The notes beneath the pieces were generated by a model that did not search any database, was not told the DNA's origin, and saw only the letters and a list, made by a program, of their open reading frames with translations. DNA of 64,000 bases from CAVUWL01 sp963700105 (GTDB taxonomy: Bacteria; Actinomycetota; Thermoleophilia; Solirubrobacterales; 70-9). Made by a program: the position numbers and the translations under genes. This document shows positions 33,174 through 44,300 of this stretch, piece by piece. The stretch spans positions 1,178,001-1,242,000 of the forward strand of contig CAVOWL010000004.1 of NCBI GenBank assembly GCA_963700105.1. The letters are read 5' to 3'. Position 1 is the stretch's first letter. Every line of letters begins with the position of its first letter.

Positions 33174-36100
33174 GCGCCCCCGTTGAGCCGACGGCTGGCG
33201 GTTGGGTCCGGCGACTGAGCGGCTACGTCCTGCGTCAGCGTCGCGACGTGATCGTCTCACTGATCGCGGCGGTCCTCGGGGCCGCCTGCCAGGCCGGCGC
33301 GCCGCTTCTAGAGCGCCAGATCGTCGACGGCGTGATCGTCGAACGGACGGCGTCGCTAGCTCCCTGGCTGGCGGCGCTGGTCGCGGTTGGCGCGGCGGGC
33401 TTCCTGTTCGCACACCTGCGGCGCTTCCGGGGCGGCCGGGTCGCACTGTCCGTCCAGTACGACCTGCGCAACGAGATGCAGGCGCATCTGCAACGGATGG
33501 ACTTCGCGAACCTCGACCGGATGCCAACCGGCCAGCTTGTCGCCCGCGCGAGCTCCGATACGACGTTGGTGCAGGGGCTCCTGATGTTCATGCCGATGAT
33601 GAGCGGCAACGTCCTTTTAATGGTGCTCTCGCTCGGCGTGATGCTAGTGCTCTCGCCGCCGCTCGCGGTGATCAGCCTTATCATCGCGCCGGCTCTACTG
33701 GCGGTCTCCTACCGGATGCGGACAAAGATTTTCCCGGCGACCTGGGACGCCCAGCAGCGCGAAGGCGAGGTGATTCAGCAGGTCGACGAGGCCGTCAATG
33801 GCGTTCGCGTCGTCAAGGCGTTCGGCCAGGAGCGCCGCGAGCTCAAGCGGATCGCCGAGTCTTCGGAATCGCTCTATGGCTCGCAGCTGCGGGGGGTGCG
33901 GCTGACCTCCCGCTACCAACCACTCCTGCAGGCGATCCCCTCACTCGGCCAGGTCGCGATCCTCGCCTTCGGGGGCTGGCTGGCGCTGCGCGGGGAGATC
34001 AGCCTCGGCACCTTCCTCGCCTTCACCACCTACATCGCCCAGCTGGTATCGCCAACCCGCCAGCTCGCCGGCCTGCTAGCGATCGGACAGCAGGCTCGGG
34101 CCGGAGTCGAGCGTATCTTCCAGCTGCTGGACACGCCGCCGGCAATCCAGGATGCCGAGGGCGCGGTCGAGCTGGGGACACTGGAGGGGGCGGTGAGCTT
34201 TGTCGACGTCCACTTCGGCTACAACGAGCGACACCAGGTCCTCAACGGCTTCGACCTGCGGATCGGGGCCGGTGAGCGGGTCGCGATCGTTGGTCCGAGC
34301 GGCAGCGGTAAGACCACGGCGACGCTCTTGGTGTCGCGCTTCTATGAGCCCGACCGAGGGACGGTCTTGGTCGACGGTCGTGATGTGCAAACGGTGACGC
34401 TGCGATCTCTGCGCAGCCAGGTCGGGGTCGTCTTCGAGGAGGCCTTCCTCTTCTCCGACTCGGTCCGCGCCAACATCGCCTACGGGCGCCCGGAGGCGAC
34501 CGACGAGCAGATCGAAGCGGCGGCGCGAGTCGCCCAAGCGCACGAGTTCGTGACGGCGCTCCCGCGCGGCTACGACAGCATCGTCGGAGAGCGCGGCCTG
34601 ACCCTCTCCGGCGGCCAGCGCCAGCGGATCGCTCTGGCGCGGGCGGTGCTCCACGACCCCCGGATCCTGATCCTCGACGACGCCACGAGCGCCGTCGACG
34701 CGCGCACCGAGGAGTCGATCAACGCAGCGCTGCGAAGCGTCATGGCCGGTCGTACGACGCTGCTGGTCGCCCACCGGCGCTCGACGCTCCGCCTTGCCGA
34801 CCGCGTCGTCGTGCTCGACGAGGGCCGCGTCATCGAGCAGGGAACCCACGAGGAGCTTGTCGCTCGGAGCGAGATTTATCGGGGCCTGCTGACTGGACTC
34901 GACGAGGATGTCGCCGAGGCCCTCGGCGATCGGGTCGAGGCGCTTGCCGCGCATTCAAATGGCGCTACAACCGTGGCCGCCTGGAGCGATGCCGGCGCCG
35001 GGCGGACGACGGCATCAACCACTACCAACTCCTTCGGCACCCCGAACCTCGGTGGGGGTCTCGGCAAAGGTGGCGGGGTCGGCGGCGGCGCCTTTCGCCG
35101 CAGCCTGGCGCCGACGCCGGCCCTGATGGCACAGGTGGCCAAGCTGCGGCCGATCCGCGACTTCGCCCGGATCGATCTCGAGCGCGAGGCCCGCCACCAG
35201 CGCGGCTTCAACCTGCGCAGGCTGCTGGGTGAGTTCCGTCTGCCGCTGCTGATCGGGCTTGTACTGGTCGTGCTCGACGCGCTGGCCGGCCTCGCTGGCC
35301 CGGTGCTGGTCAAGACCGGGATCGACAGCGGCGTCGCCACCGGCTCCAAGGCGGCGCTCTTCACCGCTTCGGCGATCTTCCTCCTGGTCACGCTCGCCGA
35401 CCTCGTCGACGAGGTCGGCGAGACCTTCGTCACCGGCCGCACCGCGCAACGAGTGATGCTTTCGCTGCGGATCCGCATCTGGGCGCAATTGCAGCGGCTG
35501 TCCCTTGCCTACTACGAGCGCGAGATGGCGGGCCGGATCATGACCCGGATGACCACCGACGTCGACCAGTTTGAAGCGTTGATCGAGAGTGGCCTGCTCT
35601 CCGCTCTGGTCGCCTTCGCGACCTTCTTTGGCGTCGGCGTCGCCCTGCTCCTGCTCAACTTCGAGCTCGGCCTCTGCACCCTCGTGGTGGTGGTCCCGCT
35701 GGCCTTCGCGACGGCGGCCTTCCGCCGCCGCTCAAGGGTGCTCTATGACCAAGCACGTGATCGCATCGCGATCGTCAATGCCGACTTCCAGGAGAGCCTC
35801 TCGGGGGTGCGGGAGTCGCAGGCGTTCACCCACGAGCCGGAGACCGAGCGCCGCTTCCGCAGGCTTGGCGATGACTACCTCGAAGCCCGCGTCGGCGCCC
35901 AGCGGCTCGTCTCCACCTACTTCCCGTTCGTCCAATTCCTCTCCTCGCTTGCCGACGTGATTGTGCTCGGGGTCGGCGCCGAGATGGTCCGCGAAGGCCA
36001 CCTCACTACCGGCGTGCTGATCGCCTTCATCCTCTACGTGGACATGTTCTTCTCGCCGATCCAGCAGCTGTCGCAGGTGTTCGATTCCTGGCAGCAGACC

Positions 36101-37054
36101 CGCATCTCGGTCGCCCGCATCGACGAGCTGATGGGCCTGGAGACGCTGACGCCGCCGCCGGAGAAGCCGCTGCGGCGAGGGCGGTTGAGCGGCGCCGTGG
36201 CGATCGACCGGGTCAGCTTCTCCTACCCCGAGCCGGTCACGGCGTCGAGCGCGGGCGTCGAGCTCCGCGGGCCGGCCGATCCCCGTCTCGGCGCTCTCAG
36301 CGCTGACGAGATCCCGACGAAGGCACCGGAGGCGCTACGTGATGTCGATCTGCGGATCGACGCGGGCGAGACCGTGGCGCTCGTTGGCGAGACCGGCGCC
36401 GGCAAGTCGACGGTGATCAAGCTGCTGGCCCGCTTCTATGATCCCGACGAGGGAAGCGTCCGCATCGACGGCGACGACCTGCGTGAACTCGACTTAGCCG
36501 AATTCCGCCACCAGCTCGGCTACGTCCCCCAGGAGGCCTTCCTCTTCACCGGCTCGGTCCGCGACAACATCGCCTACGGCCGCTTCGAGGCGAGCGACGC
36601 CGAGGTCGAGGCGGCGGCGCGGTCGGTCGGCGCCCACGACTTCATTGCCGCGCTGCCCGGCGGCTACATGCACGAGATCGCCGAGCGCGGTCGCTCGCTG
36701 TCTGCCGGCCAGCGTCAGCTGATCGCACTGGCCCGGGCGGAGCTCGTCGACCCGGCGATCCTGCTGCTCGACGAGGCGACCTCGAACCTCGACCTGGCGA
36801 CTGAGGCGCGGGTCACCGAGGCGATGCAGCGGCTGTCGCGGGACCGCACCACGATCATCATCGCCCACCGGCTGCAGACCGCCCGAGCCGCCGATCGCAT
36901 CGTCCTGCTCGCCGGCGGTCGGATCGGGGAGGTGGGCAGCCATGACGATCTGCTCGCCCGCGGCGGACGATACGCCGCGATGTGGCGGGCCTTCGAACAG
37001 CTCGGCGAATATCGGGGGCCGCTGCCGGCGGGCGCTCTGTTGGCTGAGCCGTAG
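33170..37054 (+). CDS. fused heterodimer-type ABC exporter, 1294 residues
   Basis: Two complete ABC half-exporters in one chain. TMD1 (about 20-320) is followed by NBD1 with Walker A GPSGSGKTT (375-383), signature LSGGQ (479-483) and Walker B ILILDDATS (499-507). TMD2 (about 690-980) is followed by NBD2 with Walker A GETGAGKST (1073-1081), signature LSAGQ (1177-1181) and Walker B ILLLDEATS (1197-1205). The catalytic Glu is Asp504 in NBD1, and the NBD2 signature has Ala for Gly. Both fall in the same composite site, so one ATP site is degenerate, as in heterodimeric exporters such as TM287/288 and BmrCD. It starts at TTG overlapping the MarR stop. The substrate is unknown. Confidence 0.93.
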   Translation: MSAPVEPTAGGWVRRLSGYVLRQRRDVIVSLIAAVLGAACQAGAPLLERQIVDGVIVERTASLAPWLAALVAVGAAGFLFAHLRRFRGGRVALSVQYDLRNEMQAHLQRMDFANLDRMPTGQLVARASSDTTLVQGLLMFMPMMSGNVLLMVLSLGVMLVLSPPLAVISLIIAPALLAVSYRMRTKIFPATWDAQQREGEVIQQVDEAVNGVRVVKAFGQERRELKRIAESSESLYGSQLRGVRLTSRYQPLLQAIPSLGQVAILAFGGWLALRGEISLGTFLAFTTYIAQLVSPTRQLAGLLAIGQQARAGVERIFQLLDTPPAIQDAEGAVELGTLEGAVSFVDVHFGYNERHQVLNGFDLRIGAGERVAIVGPSGSGKTTATLLVSRFYEPDRGTVLVDGRDVQTVTLRSLRSQVGVVFEEAFLFSDSVRANIAYGRPEATDEQIEAAARVAQAHEFVTALPRGYDSIVGERGLTLSGGQRQRIALARAVLHDPRILILDDATSAVDARTEESINAALRSVMAGRTTLLVAHRRSTLRLADRVVVLDEGRVIEQGTHEELVARSEIYRGLLTGLDEDVAEALGDRVEALAAHSNGATTVAAWSDAGAGRTTASTTTNSFGTPNLGGGLGKGGGVGGGAFRRSLAPTPALMAQVAKLRPIRDFARIDLEREARHQRGFNLRRLLGEFRLPLLIGLVLVVLDALAGLAGPVLVKTGIDSGVATGSKAALFTASAIFLLVTLADLVDEVGETFVTGRTAQRVMLSLRIRIWAQLQRLSLAYYEREMAGRIMTRMTTDVDQFEALIESGLLSALVAFATFFGVGVALLLLNFELGLCTLVVVVPLAFATAAFRRRSRVLYDQARDRIAIVNADFQESLSGVRESQAFTHEPETERRFRRLGDDYLEARVGAQRLVSTYFPFVQFLSSLADVIVLGVGAEMVREGHLTTGVLIAFILYVDMFFSPIQQLSQVFDSWQQTRISVARIDELMGLETLTPPPEKPLRRGRLSGAVAIDRVSFSYPEPVTASSAGVELRGPADPRLGALSADEIPTKAPEALRDVDLRIDAGETVALVGETGAGKSTVIKLLARFYDPDEGSVRIDGDDLRELDLAEFRHQLGYVPQEAFLFTGSVRDNIAYGRFEASDAEVEAAARSVGAHDFIAALPGGYMHEIAERGRSLSAGQRQLIALARAELVDPAILLLDEATSNLDLATEARVTEAMQRLSRDRTTIIIAHRLQTARAADRIVLLAGGRIGEVGSHDDLLARGGRYAAMWRAFEQLGEYRGPLPAGALLAEP

Positions 37055-38575
37055 CGAGGTCCTCGGCGAGATCATCGTTGGGTGAGCGATGCGACCAGCC
37101 CGGGTCACTTCCGCCCTTCCCTACGCCGACCTCGACCCTGCGCCGGGTGGAAGGTGCGTATGGCGATGCGGATGGAAGACATCGTGGCCAACCCTTTTCG
37201 ATCCCCGGGCGAGGCAATCCGGCGATGCTGAGGAGTTTCGGCGAGATGCGATGCCAAGCTCTGTGTTGCGCTTCGAAGCACGCAGGGTCACCATGTGCGG
37301 ACGCGGCGGTTTTCCGCCGCTGCCGACCAATTTCTGGCAGTGAATCGGACCATTTCCAGGAACTGCCCTCGGTTCCCCGATACCTCTCCCTGAGCCCGGT
37401 GAGCATTGACTCGCAAATATCCGTGCTCACCGCGGAATTTAACTTGGCCGACGAAGGGCCGAATCGAGTCTTGGCGAAGGTCGGACCGTCGGGAGTCTTG
37501 CATTCCTTCGGTATCTGCCCCGCCGAACCCGCAGCGAGGGCTAGAAGCGGTGCGATACGGCACCGAGGCGACCCAACGATGCATTCAGGGTTCGCGGGGC
37601 CACCGTGGCGCGGGTCATTTAAACGACCCTGGCATGGCCACGTAGGGCCGCGATTAGCAGATCATTACGGCCGGCAGCGAACACCGAGATCCGATCGCCA
37701 TAGGTCCCGCGCATGGTGAGCTCAGCAGACCGGGCGTGAGGGCTTGAATGGCGCCCGGAGTTTTCATGTGCAGCGCCTGCTATTCCCGGAAGGGCAAGCG
37801 CAAATATGAGGGAGGCGAAGTGAAGAACGGCACGACGCTCTTCCTGTGGCAGCCACGCGACTTCATGCTCGCTGGCTTCCGCTGATCGCTCTGTATTTTC
37901 GTGGGGCCAAGCCCACCTGTATTCGTTCCCTGTCTCTCAGAACAAGCCGCGGCCGCGCGGATCCCGAGTCGACTGGAAGTCAGGCGGCGGGATTCGATCC
38001 CGCGACCTCCGGGTTATGGGGAGGCCGCAAGCGGGCTGGTCGACACCTGCCAGGCCTTTCGGCACACGATAGATGCGGTGAACGGCGATGAGCTTCGCTC
38101 AGCTCGGTACCACGGCCGGTACCTCAGCTGGGTTGCGGCCAGCTGGATATAGCCAGCCAACCCGGTCGATGAATGACCGACTGGTGGTAAAGCTGTAAGC
38201 AGAGGCCCCGAGGCGCGGGGCCAAGACCACCCCAGCGCGCCCGGGACCACTGCGCCTTCGCGGTCGACCATGGAGGCAGAAGAAAACTCTCCAGTCCCGA
38301 CCGCTTCGGCTGCTTCTTTGGCGCCTCCCGACCAAGAGTCGGGCCGCCCCGTTTGCCGCCGTCCAGCCAGGGAAGGGACGGCGACAGCCTGCTCAAGCAA
38401 GGCCATGGGCGAAGCCTGAGGGGAATATTTTGAGCTGCCATAGAGGCGCCGTTCTGTTCGCCAACAGATCCCTGTCCCCTTGAGGGCCGGCGACAAAAAT
38501 GTCGAGCTGGCTGCGCGCCCGACGCTCGCGCCCTGTCCCTGTCGAGTGACTGCGGAGGCGCATACCGAAATGCAT
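37055..38575. other. 1.5-kb gene desert with tRNA remnant
   Basis: No convincing gene in 1.5 kb, unusual for this window. A 45-codon frame at 37748-37885 (GAGGG just upstream, CSAC motif, KGKRKYEGGEVKNGTTLFLW) is the only protein-like candidate and is weak. The stretch also holds the tRNA-Met fragment at 37981-38018, and it separates the ABC gene from the low-GC giant operon. I see no integrase or transposase trace. Confidence 0.55.
37981..38018 (-). pseudogene. 3' fragment of elongator tRNA-Met gene (likely att scar)
   Basis: On the minus strand, CATAACCCGGAGGTCGCGGG runs from the anticodon CAT through the variable loop into the T stem, exactly as in common bacterial tRNA-Met(CAU). The T arm then reads GCGGG-ATCGAAT-CCCGC. 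Upstream of the anticodon there is no D arm, no T33 and no matching anticodon or acceptor stem, so it cannot fold as a tRNA. A sharp break at the anticodon loop is where many integrases cross over. Confidence 0.68.
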
Positions 38576-41308
38576 TCAACCGTGGTCCCGATGGTCGGGA
38601 CGCTTCGCCCTTTCGGCCTTCTTTTTCGCCTTACACGCCGTCTTGGTCTTGACCTGCTGAGTCAGGGTCTTGCCGTTTTGAGCGTTAAATTCAATTGTCG
38701 AGACCGTCGGAGCACCGCAGAGGCTCTGGGTATTGGCGAGATAGCCCTGGCTACCGCCGAAGAGGGTAAAGCGGAAACTTCCGATTGGAGCATCAGGTAC
38801 GATGGGAACCACAGTCTTGAGGCGGCCCCCTTGAACCGAGGAGGATTCTGCCTCAGGGGTGAGCATCACTTGGCCGTCGAGGATGAAGACGACGTGGGGC
38901 AGCTCGCCGAAACCCGAGACGGCGTAGGCGGGGCCTTCCAAAGGCCTTTCAAGTAGCGGGGTTTCGTCGATCACTGTGCCGATCGCGGCTTTCCCCTTAC
39001 ACTCATCAGCGGCCAGTTCCGTGCGGTCACAGATGTTGCCGAGATGGCTCTGGTCGATCTCGAAGGCTTTGGGTAGGGTGACAGTCACCGATTTAATGTT
39101 GGCGTCGCCTGGCTGGGTGTTTAAGTCGAAGCGAAGGCTCGGGTCGCTGCCCTGCTTGGTCGCTTTGTGGCCACCGAGCTGGGTGATCGACATCCTGGGA
39201 GCGAAATCGAGGCCGGCGCAGTTGGCTACCTGAAAGTAGGAGCTAAAGCTGGCCGCCGTGCCCTGATCGCCGATGCCTTCAGAGGCAACCGAAAAAGGAT
39301 TGCAGTTGGTCGGGTTGATCATTAAGTGTTCGCGGTCGATGTTGACCCTGATTTCGCGCAACCGCAGCGGGATTCCGCCAATGATCTCCGGCACCGTCTC
39401 TGAGTCGGCGATCACGTGGGCGTCGAGGGGGTCGATGTGGAGTGCAACGCGAACGACGACGGTGCCGTAGTCATATGGTCCTGCGAGGGCAGGGGTCACG
39501 GCAACCAGACTGAGCGGTGCGCCCTGAAACGGACCGGCCATAAAGATCTTGCCATAGGCATGGAAAGGATGCGATCCCGGCCCAGCCGCCACATCTGAGG
39601 TTCCGATTTCACTCGATGCTGGGCAACTTGGATTAAGCTGCTCTACCTTACCCGGCGTGTTGGCAGCCGCAACGATGTCAGCTTCGGGGCAATAGGTGAT
39701 GCCATGAAGGTTCGCGGTCAACCCCGGCGGTAGAGTGAAATTCAACTTCCCCAGGTACTGATCACCGTCTTCGCGATTAAGCTTTAGCGTGAAGGAACTA
39801 AAGGCACCGGCGGTAGGGTTCGATGTATCGGCTTCAAGGGTAGGTACAAAGGGGCGGATTTGGCCTGGACATTCGCTACCGTGTGGGCCAGATTCCAGGC
39901 CAAACACGTCCGAAGATTCCTCGAGTGGATCCGCCGCGTCCCATGGAACAAAGTTCGCGTTGACACGGTAGATGGCACAGGCAGTAGGCGTTGCCATCAG
40001 GCTCCGTTCACCCGAGAAGAGGTGGAGCTGAAAGTCTTCAAATGGCGCCTGCGGCAGGTTTTCAAAATAGGCCGTCACTTGCCCGGTGGTCGGGTCAGGT
40101 CTAAATGTTCCGACCAGCTTGGCATTGATTCCGAATCCTGAGGCAAAAAGAAAGAGGCGGTACTGGCTACCTGGATGTGGTTCGCCTATGTAAACGGAAC
40201 CTTCTAGGGGACCGCTGAGGGCGGGTGAGAAAATAGAGAATGTGCCGATCTTGGCGCTATCGGGACATTCCGCGGGGCCCTCCGAGCTGAAGTTTGCCTC
40301 CGCTTCGGTGCACTGAGTCTGGCCATCGGCTGCATCAGGGTTGATGGTCAAACCCGCCGGAAGCGTGACAGTCGCGGAGCTGATCTCCGAAGGGGTGGCG
40401 GCGAATCCGAGCGGTTGAGGGTCCGAAAGATTCACATTGAGTCCCGAAGGAGAGTCAGTCTGGCTGGTAGTGGTGCTGGCGTAGAGGGCGGGGTAGAAGG
40501 ACTCCCTTTCGCAATCGGTGGTCGGGGGGTAGCTACCGCTTTTCGATGATCGGGCGTTCGGGTCCCTGTAGGTCTGAACTTCTAGGCTCGTGGTAAGTGG
40601 CTGTTCGGTGCAGGTGGTTGGGTTAATGGTGAGTGGATGTACAGTGATAGCGGAAGACGTTGGATTCGCATTGCATTCAGTGTTGAGCGCACCGGGGCAG
40701 CCAGCGGGGTTGCCTGGCGAGCCTTTCGGGAAGCGTTCAGGGTCATGACCGGCTTCAGCAGGAAACCCCCAAAAGGTCAACTCGGCACTGGCCAGCGGGG
40801 TGAGCTCTGAAATGTTGGAAACCGTAAAGCGCAGGCCATAATCCCCGGCGGTGCGGACAGCAACCGGAATTCCAATCGGGATGTTGAGCGTGGGGACTAT
40901 GAAGGCGAATAGCGCGGTATTCGGCCCTGGTATGAGATTGTAGATTGGGGCTGTGCCTAGTAGCTTTTCGACGTCTCCTTCGTAGTTCGCCCGGATTGTG
41001 ATCAGCCCGGCCTGCGAAGTCGCAGGGCACTGATCGAGGGCAAAGTCACTCGAAGTACATTGCGTAATTGCATCCGGGTTGCCAAAAACGCCTCGGGGCG
41101 CATTGAAGAATATGTTCTGAGCAGCTTCCGGACTGCCGGGGCTTTCGAGCGAAAAGGACGTGCGGAGGGTAGGATGGCCCCCAGCGAGTGTGGAGGAAGT
41201 GGTGGTTTCAAAGGATTCGATACCCTCCGACGCCGATGCCGGCGCAGCAAAAACGGCTACGGAGAATAGGCACGACATTATAACCAGCCCGGTTCGCGGG
41301 AGCGTCAC
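38576..41308 (-). CDS. giant secreted Cys-rich protein A2 (operon gene 5)
   Basis: A 910-residue exported protein of no family I recognise. A signal peptide (VIMSCLFSVAVFAAPASAS) is followed by a long beta-rich body with regularly spaced Cys: NPDAITQCTSSDFALDQCP, GLTINPDAADGQTQCTEAEA, YIGEPHPGSQYRLFLFASGF, MATPTACAIYRVNANFVPWD, IPLRLREIRVNIDREHLMIN and PTNCNPF. All of these recur, diverged, in protein A1 (45000-47966), so the two are paralogues. The tail is basic (KAKKKAERAKRPDHRDHG). Its GTG start overlaps the stop of B2 by 4 bp. No catalytic motif was seen. Confidence 0.8.
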   Translation of the reverse strand: MTLPRTGLVIMSCLFSVAVFAAPASASEGIESFETTTSSTLAGGHPTLRTSFSLESPGSPEAAQNIFFNAPRGVFGNPDAITQCTSSDFALDQCPATSQAGLITIRANYEGDVEKLLGTAPIYNLIPGPNTALFAFIVPTLNIPIGIPVAVRTAGDYGLRFTVSNISELTPLASAELTFWGFPAEAGHDPERFPKGSPGNPAGCPGALNTECNANPTSSAITVHPLTINPTTCTEQPLTTSLEVQTYRDPNARSSKSGSYPPTTDCERESFYPALYASTTTSQTDSPSGLNVNLSDPQPLGFAATPSEISSATVTLPAGLTINPDAADGQTQCTEAEANFSSEGPAECPDSAKIGTFSIFSPALSGPLEGSVYIGEPHPGSQYRLFLFASGFGINAKLVGTFRPDPTTGQVTAYFENLPQAPFEDFQLHLFSGERSLMATPTACAIYRVNANFVPWDAADPLEESSDVFGLESGPHGSECPGQIRPFVPTLEADTSNPTAGAFSSFTLKLNREDGDQYLGKLNFTLPPGLTANLHGITYCPEADIVAAANTPGKVEQLNPSCPASSEIGTSDVAAGPGSHPFHAYGKIFMAGPFQGAPLSLVAVTPALAGPYDYGTVVVRVALHIDPLDAHVIADSETVPEIIGGIPLRLREIRVNIDREHLMINPTNCNPFSVASEGIGDQGTAASFSSYFQVANCAGLDFAPRMSITQLGGHKATKQGSDPSLRFDLNTQPGDANIKSVTVTLPKAFEIDQSHLGNICDRTELAADECKGKAAIGTVIDETPLLERPLEGPAYAVSGFGELPHVVFILDGQVMLTPEAESSSVQGGRLKTVVPIVPDAPIGSFRFTLFGGSQGYLANTQSLCGAPTVSTIEFNAQNGKTLTQQVKTKTACKAKKKAERAKRPDHRDHG

Positions 41309-44300
41309 TTTCGACCTCTGCGGTTATGGGGGGCGTCTCGCTTATGACGTCTCTTGTGGTGCTTCTGCTTGGCACGGCAGTGGCCGTGTATCTTAGATGC
41401 TCCGGCCTTGCATCCGGTGTTTTCAGCCTCCACATTGCCCGGACCCGAGTTGGCCTTAGTCCCGAGTACGGGCGCTGAGGGAAGCGGCGAGCCCGGGCCG
41501 TGGCACTCATCAGAAGCCTTGCAGGGAGGCGGGTTGGGCGTGAAGGGAAAGCCCCCTTCGCTGCGAGCATCATAAATCTTTACATGCTGACCGTTTTCGT
41601 CTTGAGGTACCAGTGTTTCGTAGGTAAAGAAGTAGACATCGGTACCAGTGGAGGTGGCGCTGAGGAGGCTCGAGGCAAACGGGCTGGTGCCGGTGGAAAT
41701 CAGACTGAGGCACCCCCCGGAACCTTTGCTGAAGCTCAAGCTGGTTTCTTGACAGCTCCCAGGAGCTTGGCTTGTCGACGTCGGCTCCCACTCATACACG
41801 TCTTCCTTTTCATCGAGATCGCGCGGGGCAAGGGCATCTGAAGAGTTGAAAAACAGATCGCCTTTATTGGTGAGGCTGAGGCCATCCTCAGCCATCGTGG
41901 CGCCACCAGCTGAGCGGGCATTAGTTGGGTCGCACGACACGCAGAGGAGCTGGCCGCTCGCAGAGGCGTATCTGTAGATCTCAGAGAAACCGTCACTTTC
42001 ATAATTCGGTTCGAGAGAGCTGGTTGTAGCGAAGGCAGCGAAGTTGCCACTGGGGGTGACCTGGAAGTCGGCGGTCTTTCGCTTTTCGACTTCCTTCACC
42101 GAGTCGAGGACGACCGCGTCGTCGGGGCTTAAGGTGGCGATGTAGCGCGGTGCAGATTCCGAACCTGCGAGGTATAGGTTGGGCTGGTTCAGGATTCCAG
42201 CGGAGGACCCATCGAGCTTCTCGGGGGAGAGGAAGTAGATCGATCCGTCGCTCGCCCCGATCCCACCCCCGCCGCCGATGGCGACGGCATCGCAGTTTTT
42301 TTCCGAGCCGACGGTGTTCCAGTGCTCGCCAGCAGAGTTTGAGACCGGTTCGCAGGCGTTTGAGTTGCTCGGGGTGCCCCCTTTGCCGGTAGAGATTAGA
42401 TGGAGAGTGGCGGTACTCTGACCGGACACTTCGGCCTCATAGATATCGGCGCTTTCGTCGATGTCAGAGCCGAGCAATTTGTCCTTGGTCGTGAAGAAGA
42501 CCCTGGAACCATCTTCGGTCATCCCGTCAAAGAGGACGCCTTCGGCAAGGCCTGGACCATCGTGTTCGGAGATCACGCCAGGGGTGAGGTCGATCGAGGT
42601 GATCGAGTCATTCACATCCTCGTAGAGGTGCCAATAGACGTTCCCGTCGGCGTCTTCGGAGACCTTCTGGCCCAAGATGATGTGGGAGCCGTCCTTTGAG
42701 ACGGCAAGCTCCGCGATCCCGTTTGAGTCTTGGTGTGCAGTGCTGCACTGCCATTGACCCTGCAGGCAGGGGAGCGCTACCGGAGAGCCTTCGGTGCTCG
42801 GAGTGTTGGAGATTACGTGGGTTTCACCGGTCTTCAGGTTGTGGTCATATAGCGAGACATCACCGTTTTCGTCGTTGCCTCCGGGGGCGAACTGGGACGT
42901 TGAGCCAAAAATGAAGTGTTCGCCGTTGGCCGAGAGGTCACTCGCGATGTAGCCGTCGGAGACGGCTGTGGGACCCGGGTTAAGCCCTTGAGCTGGGACC
43001 ATGCCCTGCACGAGTTCCCCGTCGCTGAGCCGGACCGGGATTCCGGTGTAGCCGCCCCCAAAGCACGGCGAACAGCCTTCGGGCCCACCGAACGCGAAAG
43101 TTCCCAGGCTGGCGCTGGCGCTGGAGGGAGCAGAGGAGAAGGGTTTGCTCGCAAAGGGATCATCCGCCGGCACACCGACGTATTCAGTGGTCCAACCATC
43201 TTCACCCCTGGTGGCGATGTAAGGGTCCGGGCCCCGATTGGTTGGGTGATTCGTGCCTGGAATGCCACCGTCATGAACGGCGTAGAGCACCCGTGGCTGT
43301 CCCCCTGGTGTCTGCGCTTCGGGAAATCCGGCATACGGTGCCTGGCCGGGAACCAAATCCGATTCCACATCATACCCGCCGCTATTGCCCGCAGAAACTA
43401 GCTCGTAGGCGCGGCAGTCGGGGAGGAGGGCGGCGCCAGTCTGTTGGCGAACATGAGAATTAGCACAGGGATCGCTCAGAACTTCTGTCTCATGAAAGGT
43501 CGTAAAGGTACCTTCAGGTCCGTATACCGTTCCTGCCTGATTGGTAGCAACGATTCGATAATGGTAAGTGGCATTATGATTGAGGTTCAGGAGCTGAACG
43601 AATATCGGCTTGGTAGACTGTTCCGATCCAGCGTTTGCGGCAGAGGTTGTCTCGCAGCGACCAGGTTCCTGCGCACAGACAGTTTCACCATATTCAATCT
43701 GATAGGTCGTCTGCCCACCTTCGGGATCAATATCCGCGTGAACCTCAGCGGTATCAGAGTGCACGTTGGTGGAGTAATAGGGCCCACTCACTACGGGCGC
43801 ACCCGCGGGAATCGCCGTGGCGTCAAGTCCGATCGCGCGGGAATCTTCGTTGGCATTGGCGGCCACTAATCTGTAGTGGTAGGTGCCACCCTGTGTAAGA
43901 CCCGTGAGATGCGCGGTTACAGGGAGATCACCCGACCCTTCCAGGTGTTCACCTGGTTCGCAAGGGGCTCTGTTTCCATAGTTTGTGCTTTCGCCCCATT
44001 CGAACAAACATTTAGTGGTGGTAACGCCTTCCGGTTCGACGGTGCCGTGCAGTATTACACTAGTTTCCTGATAGTCTGACCCAGGATCAGTCGTAACTTG
44101 TGGGATCGTAACCGTATTTCCAGGACCGAAAATATCGACTCTCCCCGAAGCGACAGCGTAGATAGTATCGCTTGCACCGACGACAATTGGTCCGAGGGCG
44201 ATGCCTTCGGGTTCAAATACCGTGGCAATCTTGGTCCCCGCGCCATCGTACTCATTCATCTCGGAACCTTGACTGATGTAGACGTTGTTCGTGGCGGGTT

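Noticed and set aside
34076..34954. 292-codon frame antisense to the ABC exporter
   Set aside because: It runs opposite the conserved NBD1 motifs and has no domain of its own.
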